Shown: positions 48,256 through 58,560, numbered from the stretch's first letter. The stretch: 64,000 nucleotides of DNA from Microbacterium sp. SY138 (GCF_039729145.1 NZ_CP155793.1:868001-932000); one strand, 5' to 3'. Numbers and translations are program-made. The notes: generated from the sequence alone by a model not told the origin.

Positions 48256-48543
48256 TCAGCTGCCGGCGAGCTGCTGGTCCAGGTCCTGGATCGCCCGCAT
48301 CATGCCCAACAGCGACTCGGACATGTCGTTGATGCCATCGACCGCGGTCTTCAGACCCGTCGTCAACTCCGTGTACCCCTCACCGAACTTCCCCGACGCG
48401 TGCTGCGTCTTGAAGTCCTCACCCAGAAGAGTGTCCACCTGACCCTTCAACGTGTCCAACTGACCCTGAATGTCATCACGAGCCTGCGACAGCGACGACG
48501 CCACCTGCTCCATCTCCGCATAAGACGCACCGAAATCGGCCAT
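48256..48543 (-). CDS. WXG100/ESAT-6-like protein lacking the WXG turn
   Basis: 95 residues from ATG 48543, with GGAGGT 7 bases upstream. It has the size and two-helix outline of WXG100 secretion substrates: helix 1 (SYAEMEQVASSLSQARDDIQ), a turn, helix 2 (YTELTTGLKTAVDGINDMS). The WXG signature of the hairpin is replaced by a GEDFKTQHASGKFGEGY-type turn with no Trp. It has no ESX/T7SS components nearby, so it would depend on a secretion system elsewhere. It may also be a non-secreted relative. Confidence 0.75.
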   Translation of the reverse strand: MADFGASYAEMEQVASSLSQARDDIQGQLDTLKGQVDTLLGEDFKTQHASGKFGEGYTELTTGLKTAVDGINDMSESLLGMMRAIQDLDQQLAGS

Positions 48544-48782
48544 CGTCCACACCTCCGCCAATCGAGAGAACCGGACCCCTCCGGCCCGAACAACACCCAC
48601 CCTACGGCGCACCCACGAACACCGTCGATGGGGACAACTCCCCATCCCCGCACAGGGCTCGATGCGTGTCGGTACCGGCGCCCTCATCGGTGCGGGCGCC
48701 GGTACCGATCACGTCCAGGACACGCCGTCGGGCGGCTGCGCGGAGCCCACGCACAGCGGTCGGGAGTAGCGTGGGAACGATC

Positions 48783-49451
48783 ATGAAGGTCATCTCGTAC
48801 AACCTCCAGAAGCACCGGGCAGCCGGCGAACTCGCCGCGCTCGTGCGTGCGCACGATCCCGACGTCCTCTGCCTGCAGGAGTGCGATGTTCCGGAGCTGC
48901 CCGCGCAGATCGGCGACCTCGTGCTGGCTGACGCCACGCAGGGCAATCGTCTCGGGCTCGCGCTCTTCTATCGAGCGAGCACATTCCATCTGCAGGCGAT
49001 CCGCATGCTCGGCCTCAAGAAGTCGTTGCACGACCGCATCGCGAAGCCGGCGCACGAGCGCGTCCTCGGCGCACGATTGCGCGACATCGACGATGGCCAG
49101 GACTTCATCGTCGCCTCCTTCCATGCCGCGCCGCTGACCGCGTTGAACTCGTTGCGACGTCACCAGATCCGCGCCGCCCTCACCGAGCTCGCTGCGCTCG
49201 GCGAGGGACTGCCGCAGTTGATGGTCGGGGACTACAACTATCCGATCTTCAAGGAGAACCTCGGTCAGGCCGTTCGAGAGCACGGGTATGCGCTGTCGCT
49301 CAGCGACGACGACACGTATACGCGCTACCGCGTGTTCCGGGGGCACTACGACTTCGCCACGTCGACCGGGTTCGAGATCGAACGCATCACGACTCTCCCG
49401 CAGGGCGCGAGCGATCACCGTCCCATCCTCGTCACGGTCAAGCCCGACTGA
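48783..49451 (+). CDS. Endonuclease/exonuclease/phosphatase (EEP) family protein
   Basis: 222 residues from ATG 48783; the frame runs upstream through Arg-rich non-coding sequence. EEP fold motifs are KVISYNLQKHR, DVLCLQECD (metal Glu), FIVASFHAAPL, MVGDYNYP (GDxN) and ASDHRPILVTV (SDH). The full catalytic set for a magnesium-dependent phosphodiesterase or phosphatase is present. The substrate is unknown (DNA, lipid or nucleotide). It has no signal peptide. It has no operon partner; the rplM promoter follows the stop. Confidence 0.9.
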   Translation: MKVISYNLQKHRAAGELAALVRAHDPDVLCLQECDVPELPAQIGDLVLADATQGNRLGLALFYRASTFHLQAIRMLGLKKSLHDRIAKPAHERVLGARLRDIDDGQDFIVASFHAAPLTALNSLRRHQIRAALTELAALGEGLPQLMVGDYNYPIFKENLGQAVREHGYALSLSDDDTYTRYRVFRGHYDFATSTGFEIERITTLPQGASDHRPILVTVKPD

Positions 49452-49460
49452 GGCCAGGGT

Positions 49461-49489
49461 TTGGGCATACGCACGGCGTGGCGTATGAT
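49461..49489 (+). promoter_or_regulatory. Promoter of rplM-rpsI
   Basis: A -35 box TTGGGC (49461-49466) and a -10 box TATGAT (49484-49489), with exactly 17 bases between. Transcription would start near 49496, leaving a leader of about 140 bases that holds a weak hairpin around CCCC/GGGG (near 49506-49528). Confidence 0.8.
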
Positions 49490-49635
49490 TTCTCTTTGGT
49501 GCCTTTCCCCGTCCGCGGAGAAGGGGCATCGTCCGAACGTGAGCCCTCCACTGGCGTGTTCCTCCCTGTCGGGAAGAACCACCCCGGAGTGGGATTCACG
49601 AACTTCTCCGTTCGACACAAGAAAGCAGCACTATC

Positions 49636-50082
49636 GTGACGCGCACTTACACCCCCAAGGCTGGCGAAGTCCAGCGCGATTGGGTCGTCATCGACGCCAC
49701 TGACGTCGTTCTCGGCCGTCTGGCCTCGCACGCCGCAACGCTCCTGCGTGGCAAGCACAAGCCGACCTTCGCCAACCACATCGACTCGGGTGACTTCGTC
49801 ATCATCGTGAACGCGGAGAAGGTCGCGCTCACGGGTCAGAAGCTCCAGAAGAAGATGGCCTACCGCCACTCCGGTTACCCGGGCGGCCTGAAGTCGGTCA
49901 CCTACGCCGAGCTCCTCGAGAAGAACCCGGTCCGCGCTGTCGAGAAGGCCATCCGTGGCATGCTCCCCAAGAACAGCATCGGCCGCCAGCAGCTGTCCAA
50001 GCTCAAGGTGTATGTCGGTGCCGAGCACCCGCACGCCGCACAGCAGCCGACGCCGTACACCCTCGACCAGGTCGCCCAGTAA
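49636..50082 (+). CDS. rplM: Ribosomal protein uL13
   Basis: 148 residues from GTG 49636. It matches the standard L13 pattern: [38 protein letters not shown], then [20 protein letters not shown] and [18 protein letters not shown]. It is an early-assembling protein of the 50S subunit. Co-transcribed with rpsI, which starts 27 bases downstream. It is the first gene after the promoter at 49461. Confidence 0.98.
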   Translation: MTRTYTPKAGEVQRDWVVIDATDVVLGRLASHAATLLRGKHKPTFANHIDSGDFVIIVNAEKVALTGQKLQKKMAYRHSGYPGGLKSVTYAELLEKNPVRAVEKAIRGMLPKNSIGRQQLSKLKVYVGAEHPHAAQQPTPYTLDQVAQ

Positions 50083-50109
50083 GCGCCGTAAAGACTTAAG
50101 GACATACTC

Positions 50110-50595
50110 GTGGCTGACATCCAGGACACCACCGAAACCCCCCAGAACTTCTCGACGTCGACTCCCGAGACCGACGTGGTCGAGGCGGCTCCCCGCCCCG
50201 TCCTCAGCGTCCCGGGCGCCGCTGTCGGCCGTCGCAAGCAGGCCATCGCCCGCGTGCGCATCGTCCCCGGCTCGGGCACGATCACGGTCAACGGCCGCAC
50301 GATCGAGGACTACTTCCCGAACAAGCTGCACCAGCAGCTGATCAACGACCCGTTCACCGTGCTGAACCTCGCTGGTGCGTACGACGTCATCGCACGCATC
50401 TCCGGCGGAGGCCCCTCGGGTCAGGCCGGTGCGCTTCGCCTCGGAATCGCCCGTTCGCTGAACGGCATCGACGAGGAGAACAACCGTCCGACCCTGAAGA
50501 AGGCCGGCTTCCTCTCGCGCGACGCCCGTGTCAAGGAGCGCAAGAAGGCTGGACTCAAGAAGGCCCGTAAGGCGCCTCAGTACTCGAAGCGTTAA
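50110..50595 (+). CDS. rpsI: Ribosomal protein uS9
   Basis: 161 residues from GTG 50110. The first ~35 residues are a non-conserved acidic extension seen in actinobacteria. The S9 core follows: [38 protein letters not shown] and the C-terminal [11 protein letters not shown], whose final Lys-Arg reaches the ribosomal P site. It directly follows rplM, the universal order, and glmM comes 14 bases later. Confidence 0.98.
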   Translation: MADIQDTTETPQNFSTSTPETDVVEAAPRPVLSVPGAAVGRRKQAIARVRIVPGSGTITVNGRTIEDYFPNKLHQQLINDPFTVLNLAGAYDVIARISGGGPSGQAGALRLGIARSLNGIDEENNRPTLKKAGFLSRDARVKERKKAGLKKARKAPQYSKR

Positions 50596-50609
50596 GGTCA
50601 ACTGCTCCG

Positions 50610-51968
50610 ATGCCGATCTTTGGCACGGACGGTGTGCGAGGACTCGCCAATGGCACCCTCACCGCCGACCTGGCGCTCACCCTGGCCCAGGCGACTGCTG
50701 TCGTCCTGGGCCAGGGCCGTACTGCGGAGGCTCGCAAAGCCGAAGGCAAGCGACTCACCGCAGTGGTCGCCCGGGACCCCCGGGTCTCCGGACATTTCAT
50801 CGCCGCGGCCGTCGCCGCGGGTCTCGCCTCTTCCGGAGTCGACGTGCTCGAGGCGGGAGTCATCCCGACGCCCGCTCTCGCTTTCCTCGTCGCCGATCGC
50901 GATGCCGATTTCGGCGTGATGATCTCGGCGTCGCACAACGCTGCGCCCGACAACGGCATCAAGATCTTCGCCCGCGGAGGACGCAAGCTCCCTGACGTGG
51001 TCGAGTTGCGCATCGAAGAAGCGCTGACCGGCGACAAGCTGCGCCCGACGGGTGCCGGCGTCGGTCGCATCGACCGGTTCTCCGACGCGGAGGACCGCTA
51101 CGTGGTGCATCTTCTCGGATCGCTCCCGAACCGGCTGGACGGCATCCACGTGGTGCTCGACTGCGCCCATGGCGCGGCCTCGGGTGTCTCTCCGGAGACA
51201 TTCCGCGATGCGGGAGCAGAGGTCACCGTGATCGGTGCCGACCCTGACGGCTGGAACATCAACGACGGTGTCGGCTCGACTCACCTGGACAACCTGGCCG
51301 AGGCCGTCGTGCGTCTCGGGGCCGACATCGGCATCGCTCACGACGGCGACGCCGACCGCTGCCTCGCCGTGGACGCCGAGGGCAATCACATCGACGGCGA
51401 CCAGATCATGGCCATCCTCGCAGTGTCCATGAAGGAGCGCGGCCACCTCACGGACGACACGCTGGTCGCCACGGTGATGAGCAATCTCGGTCTGCATGTC
51501 GCCATGCGCGAGCACGGGATCACCGTGCGCCAGACGGCCGTCGGAGACCGTTACGTGCTCGAGGACATGAACGAGGGCGGGTACGCCCTCGGCGGTGAGC
51601 AGTCCGGTCACGTCATCATGAGCGAGTACGCCACGACAGGCGACGGAATCCTCACCGGCCTCCACCTGGTGGCCGAGATGGCGCGGCAGAAGAAGTCGAT
51701 CGCTGAGCTCGCCTCGGTGATGACGGTCTACCCGCAGGTTCTCATCAACGTGCGCGACGTGGACAAGGATCGCGTGTCCGATGACGAGGTCGTGCAGCAA
51801 GCCGTCCGTGACATCGAGTCCGAGCTGGGCGACTCCGGACGGGTGCTGCTGCGCAAGTCCGGCACCGAGCCGTTGGTGCGCGTGATGGTGGAGGCAGCCG
51901 ATGCCGAATCCGTGCATGCGTACGCCGGACGCCTCGCAGAGGTGGTCCAAGAGCGCCTGTCGCTCTGA
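50610..51968 (+). CDS. glmM: Phosphoglucosamine mutase
   Basis: 452 residues. It interconverts glucosamine-6-phosphate and glucosamine-1-phosphate for UDP-GlcNAc and peptidoglycan synthesis. Visible: [11 protein letters not shown] at the N-terminus, the phosphorylated Ser in [15 protein letters not shown] (about residue 103), the metal loop [13 protein letters not shown] and the phosphate-binding [15 protein letters not shown] near the C-terminus. The position directly after rpsI is typical of actinobacteria. glmS, the preceding step, is at 55155. A 15-bp terminator follows the stop. Confidence 0.97.
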   Translation: MPIFGTDGVRGLANGTLTADLALTLAQATAVVLGQGRTAEARKAEGKRLTAVVARDPRVSGHFIAAAVAAGLASSGVDVLEAGVIPTPALAFLVADRDADFGVMISASHNAAPDNGIKIFARGGRKLPDVVELRIEEALTGDKLRPTGAGVGRIDRFSDAEDRYVVHLLGSLPNRLDGIHVVLDCAHGAASGVSPETFRDAGAEVTVIGADPDGWNINDGVGSTHLDNLAEAVVRLGADIGIAHDGDADRCLAVDAEGNHIDGDQIMAILAVSMKERGHLTDDTLVATVMSNLGLHVAMREHGITVRQTAVGDRYVLEDMNEGGYALGGEQSGHVIMSEYATTGDGILTGLHLVAEMARQKKSIAELASVMTVYPQVLINVRDVDKDRVSDDEVVQQAVRDIESELGDSGRVLLRKSGTEPLVRVMVEAADAESVHAYAGRLAEVVQERLSL

Positions 51969-51984
51969 CCTGACCTGACGCTAC

Positions 51985-52018
51985 GACGGCCGATCGCTGA
52001 TCTCAGCGATCGGCCGTC
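51985..52018. terminator. Bidirectional terminator
   Basis: A perfect 15-bp stem GACGGCCGATCGCTG / CAGCGATCGGCCGTC (51985-51999, 52004-52018) with an ATCT loop between the convergent glmM and AraC genes. Its right arm is also the last codons of the AraC gene. Confidence 0.9.
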
Positions 52019-52953
52019 TCGCGTTCGCCGCTCCGTGATCCCGTGTCGCTCTGCGATCCCGTGCCGCTGTGGGCGCGCAGTGCCCGCGGCGTGGCTCCGT
52101 AGTCCTCCTGGAGCGCGCGACGGAGGCTGATGGGGGAATGGAAGCCGGAGCGCTGGGACACCTGCTCGATGCTCAGCGCATCGAAACGGCTGTCGATGAG
52201 AAGCGATCGGGCGCGGCGCGCGCGCTGGTGTCTGATCTCGCCGGCCACACTGTTCTCCACTTCGGCGAAGACCAGCTGGAGCTGACGGAGGGAGACCTGA
52301 ACCTCGCGGGCGACGAGGTCAGGATTCAACGCCGGGTCGCCGCACTGCTGTGCGATCACGGCGATGGCGCGGTCGCGCAGCGCGGCGTGGGGAGAGCGTT
52401 GCGGGGACGCCGTGTCGACGCGGTCGAGCAGGATCGCTCCGCTCATCTCCACGATCAGATGCTCCATGGCATATCGCTCGATCGCCGTCGCGTCGTCGTC
52501 GACGGTGAGGACCTGCTCGATGAACGCCTGCATGGCGCGATCCAACGGGCGCCGCTCTTCGAGGACTCGACTGGTGGCGGGCAGCGTCGCGACGAACGAC
52601 CCGAGCGCGGAGCGGGGAACATAGGCGGCGATGATGCGCCAGGCACCGTCGCACCGAACACGTTGGTCGATCCCGGGCGGGGCGATCACGAGCCCGTTGC
52701 CGAGCGGCACCCACGGGCCGTGCTGCTCCTTCGCCGAGAATCCCCCTGCCTCCACGAAGGCGAAGACGGCGTGGTGCGGGTGCGCGGTGGTGGTGTCGAT
52801 CGCCAGTTCGGTCGCCGTGCCCTGCATCGACAGCAGGATCACAGGCCCGGGCGTCCGCCGCGTCGCGCGGATCGTCGCCGGATCGTCGACTGCGCGTACG
52901 CCGTGCGAGATCAGTTCGGCCGAGCCGATGGCCAATGCCTCTCCCGGACTCAC
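52003..52953 (-). CDS. AraC-family transcriptional regulator
   Basis: 316 residues from GTG 52953. The C-terminal ~100 residues hold the double helix-turn-helix of AraC proteins: LVAREVQVSLRQLQLVFAEV and IEQVSQRSGFHSPISLRRAL, then PRALRAH. The N-terminal 200 residues form a cupin-like ligand domain (AVFAFVEAGGFSAKEQHGPWVPLG). The ligand is unknown. The gene has no operon partner. The gap 52954-53152 upstream shows only a short GTTCGAG-GGCGGA direct repeat and no clear promoter. Confidence 0.9.
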   Translation of the reverse strand: MSPGEALAIGSAELISHGVRAVDDPATIRATRRTPGPVILLSMQGTATELAIDTTTAHPHHAVFAFVEAGGFSAKEQHGPWVPLGNGLVIAPPGIDQRVRCDGAWRIIAAYVPRSALGSFVATLPATSRVLEERRPLDRAMQAFIEQVLTVDDDATAIERYAMEHLIVEMSGAILLDRVDTASPQRSPHAALRDRAIAVIAQQCGDPALNPDLVAREVQVSLRQLQLVFAEVENSVAGEIRHQRARRARSLLIDSRFDALSIEQVSQRSGFHSPISLRRALQEDYGATPRALRAHSGTGSQSDTGSRSGERETADR

Positions 52954-53152
52954 TCAGCACCCCCCGACGCCGATGATCGATGGGCGGCGCCGAACGATGA
53001 GGTCGGCTCGCCGGGCTCGTACCTCCCGCCAGCGGTCTGCGACCGCGGGAGAGGCGCTCGCTTCGTCAGAGGATACCCGCACGGAGGTACGCGGCAACAG
53101 GGCGTGTTCGTGCCGCGTCGTCCTCCGCTCATGTTCGAGGGGCGGACTCCGC

Positions 53153-54097
53153 TCAGGTTCGAGAGGCGGACCAGCTGAGCTGTTCGATGTACCTCAGCAG
53201 CACGCCTTCGCGCAGAGCCCATGGCGACACTTCGAGCTCGTCGACGTCGAGGGCCGTCATCGCCGTATGCAGAGAGACCGCGGCGGCCACGATCTGGAAC
53301 GTCCGGTCCGGAGTGATGCCCGGCAGCTCCTGCCGCGCGGAGGCGGGAAGGCGTGCGAGGCGCGGGATCCACGACCCGAGGGCGGCGCGGGGAAGCAGCA
53401 TCCGCTCGCTTCCCGACCATCCCGGTACCGGGTAGCCGACCAGGCGGGCAAGGGAGCGGATCGCCTTCGACGATCCGACGACATGGTCTGGGCGGGGGAG
53501 GGCGACGAACCGCGGCAGCACATCGGCCAAGGTTGTCGTCGCGTGCGCGCGCAGCCGCTCCACCTCGGCCTCGCCCGGAGGATCGTGCGGCAGGAACTGC
53601 ACCGTCATGCGTCCGGCGCCGAGCGGAACGGACGCGGCCGCGTCCGGCATCTCCTCCGCGCCGGCGGCGATCTCCAGCGAGCCGCCGCCGATGTCGAGGA
53701 GCAGGATCTGACCGGCGGACCAGCCGAACCAGCGCCGTACCGCGAGGAACGTCAGCTCGGCCTCGGTCTCACCGTCGAGCACCTGCAACGGCTGGCCGAG
53801 GGCTGCTTCGATACGGGCGATGACCTCGCTGCCATTGCGCGCGTCGCGAACCGCACTCGTCGCGGTGGCCAGCAGCGCGTCGACACGCTCGCTCTCGGCC
53901 ACACGCCGTGCCTGCGCGACCGCTTCCTCGAGCGCGGCGACGCCCTCCTCCGAGATGGAGCCGTCGGGGGTGAGATAGCGCATGAGGCGCAGCACCGTCC
54001 TATCGCTCGTCGTCGCGAGCGGCCGTCCACCGGGACGGACGTCGGCAGCGAGCATGTGGACGGTGTTGGATCCGATGTCGAGGACTCCCAGGCGCAC
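53153..54097 (-). CDS. Ppx/GppA-type exopolyphosphatase/phosphatase
   Basis: 314 residues from GTG 54097, the short actinobacterial form. The sugar-kinase/actin fold is recognisable in [16 protein letters not shown] (phosphate loop 1), the [14 protein letters not shown] segment and the [13 protein letters not shown] phosphate loop 2 near residue 140. It hydrolyses polyphosphate or pppGpp. No HD domain follows, as in the longer E. coli proteins. It diverges from coaA over a 29-base gap. Confidence 0.9.
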   Translation of the reverse strand: MRLGVLDIGSNTVHMLAADVRPGGRPLATTSDRTVLRLMRYLTPDGSISEEGVAALEEAVAQARRVAESERVDALLATATSAVRDARNGSEVIARIEAALGQPLQVLDGETEAELTFLAVRRWFGWSAGQILLLDIGGGSLEIAAGAEEMPDAAASVPLGAGRMTVQFLPHDPPGEAEVERLRAHATTTLADVLPRFVALPRPDHVVGSSKAIRSLARLVGYPVPGWSGSERMLLPRAALGSWIPRLARLPASARQELPGITPDRTFQIVAAAVSLHTAMTALDVDELEVSPWALREGVLLRYIEQLSWSASRT

Positions 54098-54126
54098 GGG
54101 AAGAGACTACTCGCCCCCCGGATACG

Positions 54127-55080
54127 ATGTACTCCGTGACCACCGCCGACCCCACACTGCCGCTGTCGCCCTATCGGGAGATCGGACGCGCGGAATGGGC
54201 GCGGCTCGCGGCCGGGCTCGACCAGCCGCTCACCGAGACCGAGGTCGTCGAGCTCCGCGGTATCGGGGACCGTCTCTCGCTCACCGAGGTACGCGAGGTG
54301 TACCTGCCCCTGAGCCGCCTGCTGAGCCTGTACGCCACGGCGACGAAACGGCTGGGGGCGGCGACCTCCTCCTTCCTCCAGGAGGACGACACCACGACGC
54401 CGTTCGTCGTAGGCGTGGCCGGTTCCGTGGCGGTGGGCAAGTCGACCATCGCCCGTCTGCTGCGCGAGCTCATGAGCCGTTGGCCGGGGACGCCGCGGGT
54501 GGAGCTGGTCACCACGGATGGCTTCCTGTACCCGAACGCCGAGCTCGAGCGCCGCGGGATCATGGACCGCAAGGGCTTCCCCGAGTCGTACGACCGGCGC
54601 GCGCTGATCGAGTTCCTCACCGAGGTCAAGAGCGGTGCCACCGAGGTGCGCGCCCCGTTCTACTCGCACATGCGCTACGACATCGTGCCGGACGCGAACG
54701 TCGTGGTGCGTCGCCCCGACGTCGTCATCGTGGAGGGGCTGAACGTGCTGCAGCCGCCGCCGGCTCCGAACGATGTCGCCGTGAGCGACCTGTTCGACTT
54801 CTCGATCTTCGTCGACGCCGATACGTCGCATATCGAGAAGTGGTACGTCGACCGCTTCCTCGCACTCCGGCAGGCGGCCTTCAGCAACCCTTCGTCCTAC
54901 TTCAACGTGTTCGCGCACCTCACGGACGACGAGGCGATCACGACGGCTCTCGGCTACTGGAACGAGATCAACATGCCCAACCTCATCGAGAACGTGATGC
55001 CCACCAGGCACCGCGCGCGCCTGGTGCTGCGCAAGGGTGCCGACCACGATGTCGAGACGGTGCTGCTGCGCAAGCTCTGA
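54127..55080 (+). CDS. coaA: Pantothenate kinase, type I
   Basis: 317 residues. The first step of coenzyme A synthesis. The N-terminal [15 protein letters not shown] is characteristic. The P-loop [17 protein letters not shown] is near residue 97, and [16 protein letters not shown] and [13 protein letters not shown] follow. [10 protein letters not shown] and the C-terminal [17 protein letters not shown] complete the family pattern. It usually neighbours glmM/glmS in actinobacteria, as here. Confidence 0.96.
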   Translation: MYSVTTADPTLPLSPYREIGRAEWARLAAGLDQPLTETEVVELRGIGDRLSLTEVREVYLPLSRLLSLYATATKRLGAATSSFLQEDDTTTPFVVGVAGSVAVGKSTIARLLRELMSRWPGTPRVELVTTDGFLYPNAELERRGIMDRKGFPESYDRRALIEFLTEVKSGATEVRAPFYSHMRYDIVPDANVVVRRPDVVIVEGLNVLQPPPAPNDVAVSDLFDFSIFVDADTSHIEKWYVDRFLALRQAAFSNPSSYFNVFAHLTDDEAITTALGYWNEINMPNLIENVMPTRHRARLVLRKGADHDVETVLLRKL

Positions 55081-55154
55081 CCCCGCGTGCGACCCGCGAC
55101 GGGGCGGAAGAATGTACGGACGACTCGCAAAAAACTCGTCTTACTCTTGATCGC

Positions 55155-57002
55155 ATGTGTGGAATCGTCGGATACGTGGGCCCGCGCCCCAGCCAGGAGA
55201 TCCTTCTCGCAGGCCTCGCACGCCTGGAGTACCGCGGATACGACTCGGCGGGTGTCGCCGTCATCGATGGCGGCGGCTCGCTCGGCATGCGCAAGAAGGC
55301 GGGAAAGCTCGCCGTGCTGCGCGATTCGCTCGCCGACGCGCCGCTCCCTGACGGGTCGACCGGCATCGGGCACACCCGCTGGGCGACCCACGGAGGACCG
55401 ACCGACGGCAACGCGCACCCGCACCTTGCCGACGACGACAAGCTCGCCGTCATCCACAACGGCATCATCGAGAACTTCGCCGCACTGCGCGACGAGCTCC
55501 TCGCCGACGGCGTCGTGTTCCGCAGTGAGACCGACACCGAGGTCGCTGCTGCGCTCCTCGGACGCGAGTACGCCGGCAACGGCGGCGACCTGCAGCTCGC
55601 CTTCCGCAGCGTCGTGAACCGCCTCGAAGGTGCGTTCACCCTGCTGGCGATGCACCAGGACCACCCCGGTCTGGTGGTCGGCGCCCGCCGCAACTCCCCG
55701 CTCGTGATCGGACTCGGTGAGGGCGAGAACTTCCTCGGCTCCGACGTCGCCGCGTTCATCGAGCACACGCGCAAGGCGCTTGCGATCGGCCAGGATCAGA
55801 TCGTCTCGATCACCCCCGACGCCGTCACCGTGATGGACTTCGCCGGTACGCCCGTCGAGCCCGAGCCGTTCGACGTGTCGTGGGATGCCGCCGCTGCCGA
55901 GAAGGGCGGATGGTCGAGCTTCATGGCCAAGGAGGTCGCAGAGCAGCCCGAGGCCGTCGCCAACACCATCCGCGGTCGCATCCACAACGGACAGGTCGTC
56001 ATCCCGGAGCTCGACGGACTGGACGAGCTCTTCGTGGGTATCAACCGCGTGATCATCACCGCCTGCGGCACGGCGTCATACGCGGCGTTGGTGGGCAAGT
56101 ACGCGATCGAGCAGTGGGCACGTGTCGCCGTCGACGTGGAGCTCGCCCACGAGTTCCGCTACCGCGACCCCGTGATCGGCGCCGACACCCTCGTCGTGTC
56201 GATCAGCCAGTCGGGCGAGACCATGGACACCCTGATGGCCGTGAAGTACGCCAGGGAACGCGGTGCGCGCACCCTGTCGATCTGCAACACGCAGGGCGCC
56301 ACGATCCCGCGCGAGTCGGATGCCGTCGTGTACACCCATGCCGGCCCCGAGGTCGCCGTGGCCTCGACCAAGGCGTTCTCCGCGCAGATCACCGCGCTCC
56401 TGCTGCTGGGCCTGCACATGGGCCGGGTGCGCGGTGCGGTCGCCGATGCCTCGGTCGACGTCGACGAACTCGCTGCGCTTCCCGACAAGATCGCCAAGGT
56501 GCTCGAGAGCGAGCAGGAGCACGTCACCCAGCTCGCCGGGTGGATGGCCGACACCCGCTCGGTGCTGTTCCTGGGACGCCACGTCGGGTACCCGATCGCC
56601 CTCGAAGGTGCTCTCAAGCTCAAGGAGATCTCCTACATCCACGCCGAGGGCTTCGCCGCCGGCGAGCTCAAGCACGGACCGATCGCACTGATCGAACCCG
56701 GGCAGCCGGTGTTCGTGCTGGTTCCCTCCCCGCGTCACTCCGCACTCGTGCACTCCAAGGTCGTCTCGAACATCCAGGAGATCCGCGCGCGCGGTGCCCG
56801 GGTGATCGTGATCGCCGAGGAAGGCGACGCCGCTGTGCTGCCGTTCGCCGACGAGGTCATCCACATCCCGCTCGCCGGAGCGATGTTCGAGCCGCTGCTC
56901 GCGGTCGTGCCGCTGCAGATCTTCGCGATGGCGCTGGCCACGGCGAAGGGCCTCGACGTCGACCAGCCGCGTAACCTCGCCAAGTCGGTCACGGTCGAGT
57001 AG
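55155..57002 (+). CDS. glmS: Glutamine-fructose-6-phosphate aminotransferase (isomerizing)
   Basis: 615 residues from ATG 55155. Cys2 of MCGIVGYVG is the glutaminase nucleophile after Met removal. The glutaminase domain shows RGYDSAGVAV and GHTRWATHGGPTDGNAHPH. Two SIS domains follow (ITACGTASYAALVGKYAIEQ, SISQSGETMDTLMAVKYARE) and the C-terminal KSVTVE is conserved. It makes glucosamine-6-phosphate for GlmM. No ribosome site is clear (the leader may be very short), and no glmS ribozyme sequence is seen upstream. Confidence 0.97.
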   Translation: MCGIVGYVGPRPSQEILLAGLARLEYRGYDSAGVAVIDGGGSLGMRKKAGKLAVLRDSLADAPLPDGSTGIGHTRWATHGGPTDGNAHPHLADDDKLAVIHNGIIENFAALRDELLADGVVFRSETDTEVAAALLGREYAGNGGDLQLAFRSVVNRLEGAFTLLAMHQDHPGLVVGARRNSPLVIGLGEGENFLGSDVAAFIEHTRKALAIGQDQIVSITPDAVTVMDFAGTPVEPEPFDVSWDAAAAEKGGWSSFMAKEVAEQPEAVANTIRGRIHNGQVVIPELDGLDELFVGINRVIITACGTASYAALVGKYAIEQWARVAVDVELAHEFRYRDPVIGADTLVVSISQSGETMDTLMAVKYARERGARTLSICNTQGATIPRESDAVVYTHAGPEVAVASTKAFSAQITALLLLGLHMGRVRGAVADASVDVDELAALPDKIAKVLESEQEHVTQLAGWMADTRSVLFLGRHVGYPIALEGALKLKEISYIHAEGFAAGELKHGPIALIEPGQPVFVLVPSPRHSALVHSKVVSNIQEIRARGARVIVIAEEGDAAVLPFADEVIHIPLAGAMFEPLLAVVPLQIFAMALATAKGLDVDQPRNLAKSVTVE

Positions 57003-57023
57003 AACCGCCCTCCGAATCGCGCG

Positions 57024-57056
57024 AATGGCTTCGTTTCCAGCGGAAACGGAGCCATT
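57024..57056 (+). terminator. Terminator after glmS
   Basis: 15-bp arms AATGGCTTCGTTTCC (57024-57038) / GGAAACGGAGCCATT (57042-57056) with one U:G pair and a 3-base loop, 21 bases after the glmS stop. Confidence 0.75.
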
Positions 57057-57097
57057 TGGGCGATTTCAACCGGAATCAGGCTCGGTAGGCTGAACGG

Positions 57098-57457
57098 GTG
57101 ATCATCGGCACCGGAATCGACCTCGTGGACATCCCGCGATTCGAGCGGACGATGGCACGGACGCCGCGATTGCGCGAACGGCTCTTCGCCCCGCCGGAGC
57201 GCACCCTCCGCCTTCCGTCCCTCGCCGCCCGCTACGCGGCCAAGGAGGCGCTGATCAAGGCGCTCGGTGGCTCGGACGGCGTGCACTGGACCGAGATCGA
57301 GATCGCGTCGGAGCCGTCTGGTCGCCCGCATTTCGTGCTCTCCGGCTCGACGGCCGCCGTCGTCGAGGAACGCGGCATCCTGACGCTGCATCTGACACTC
57401 ACCCACGACGCCGGTCTCGCCGCAGCGTTCGTCGTCGCCGAAGGAGCACCGCTGTGA
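57098..57457 (+). CDS. acpS: Holo-acyl-carrier-protein synthase
   Basis: 119 residues from GTG 57098. AcpS signatures are GTGIDLVDIPRFERTM at the N-terminus and LAARYAAKEALIKALG (the metal- and CoA-binding Glu and Lys) near residue 45, then LTHDAGLAAAFVVAE. It transfers phosphopantetheine from CoA to acyl carrier protein. Its TGA overlaps the GTG of alr (GTGA), so it is co-translated with the alanine racemase, the usual actinobacterial order. Confidence 0.94.
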   Translation: MIIGTGIDLVDIPRFERTMARTPRLRERLFAPPERTLRLPSLAARYAAKEALIKALGGSDGVHWTEIEIASEPSGRPHFVLSGSTAAVVEERGILTLHLTLTHDAGLAAAFVVAEGAPL

Positions 57458-58560
57458 CCGTCCCGTTCCGCGAAGCGACCATCGATCTCGACGCGATCGC
57501 CGACAACGTGCGTCATTTCCGACGACTCACCGGGGTCGAGGTGATCGCCATCGTGAAGGCCAACGCCTACGGCCACGGCGCGGCGGCGGCGGCCGTCGCG
57601 GCGCTCTCCGCCGGTGCCACCCGCGTCGGCGTCGCCGAGATCCCCGAGGCGCTCGAACTGCGCCGACAGGGCGTGCGTGCACCGATCATGGCGTGGCTGC
57701 ACGCGCCGGGGGAACGATTCGAGCACGCCGCCGCGCAGGACATCGAGGTGGGGATCTCGTCGTTCGACCAGCTCGAGGCAGCCGGAGCTGCCGCCGCGGT
57801 CGACCGTCCGGTCGGCGTGCACCTGAAGTTCGAGACCGGGCTGTCGCGCAACGGCATCGCCCCCGCCGACTGGGGCCGCGTGCTGGCCGAGGCCGCGCGC
57901 CTCGAGCGCATCGGACGACTGCGCATCGTCGGGCTGTTCAGTCACCTCTCCAACACGTCGGTCGACGACGACAGAGCTGCGCTCGCGAAGTTCGAGGAAG
58001 GCGTCGCCGCGGCGGCGGCTTTCGGCATCCGCCCCGAGATCCGGCACATCGCTGCGACGGCCGCCGCCATCGACCTGCCGGAGATGCGCCTCGACGCGGT
58101 GCGCATCGGCGTGGGGCTCTTCGGCCTCTCGCCGTTCGACGACCGCAGCTCCGCGGAGCTCGGTCTGCGCCCGGCGATGACGCTCCGCGGTGCGATCGCC
58201 GCCGTCCGCAGAGTGCCCGCAGGAACCGGCGTCTCCTACGGCTACGACCATCGCACCGACCGCGACACGACGTTGGTCCTGGTGCCTCTCGGATACGCCG
58301 ACGGGGTGCCGCGGAACGCATCGGGAAAGCTCCCGGTCTCGATCGGCGGACGCCGGTTCGTGAACGTGGGACGCATCGCGATGGACCAGTTCGTCGTCGA
58401 CGTCGGAGACGCTCCGGTCTCGATCGGCGATGAGGTGGTCCTGTTCGGCGACCCCACCCTCGGCGTACCGTCCGCGACGGACTGGGCGGATGCCGCCGAC
58501 ACCATCAACTACGAGATCGTCACCCGCATCGGTCCGCGCGTCCCCCGGCGGACCTCGTGA
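57454..58560 (+). CDS. alr: Alanine racemase
   Basis: 368 residues. The PLP-binding Lys is in IAIVKANAYGHGAAA (about residue 35). Further motifs are HLKFETGLSRNG, RIVGLFSHLSNTS and VSYGYDHRTDRDTTL with the catalytic Tyr-containing region. MDQFVVDVGD and VVLFGD are close to the C-terminus. It supplies D-alanine for peptidoglycan. It overlaps acpS upstream and tsaE downstream by 4 bases each. Confidence 0.96.
   Translation: MTVPFREATIDLDAIADNVRHFRRLTGVEVIAIVKANAYGHGAAAAAVAALSAGATRVGVAEIPEALELRRQGVRAPIMAWLHAPGERFEHAAAQDIEVGISSFDQLEAAGAAAAVDRPVGVHLKFETGLSRNGIAPADWGRVLAEAARLERIGRLRIVGLFSHLSNTSVDDDRAALAKFEEGVAAAAAFGIRPEIRHIAATAAAIDLPEMRLDAVRIGVGLFGLSPFDDRSSAELGLRPAMTLRGAIAAVRRVPAGTGVSYGYDHRTDRDTTLVLVPLGYADGVPRNASGKLPVSIGGRRFVNVGRIAMDQFVVDVGDAPVSIGDEVVLFGDPTLGVPSATDWADAADTINYEIVTRIGPRVPRRTS

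Noticed and set aside
49490-49635. L13 autoregulatory leader
   Set aside because: The leader is long enough, but I could not recognise a known L13-binding structure. Only a weak hairpin is visible.
55081-55154. glmS ribozyme/riboswitch upstream of glmS
   Set aside because: The gap is only 74 bases and shows none of the conserved ribozyme core. The ribozyme is a Firmicutes feature.
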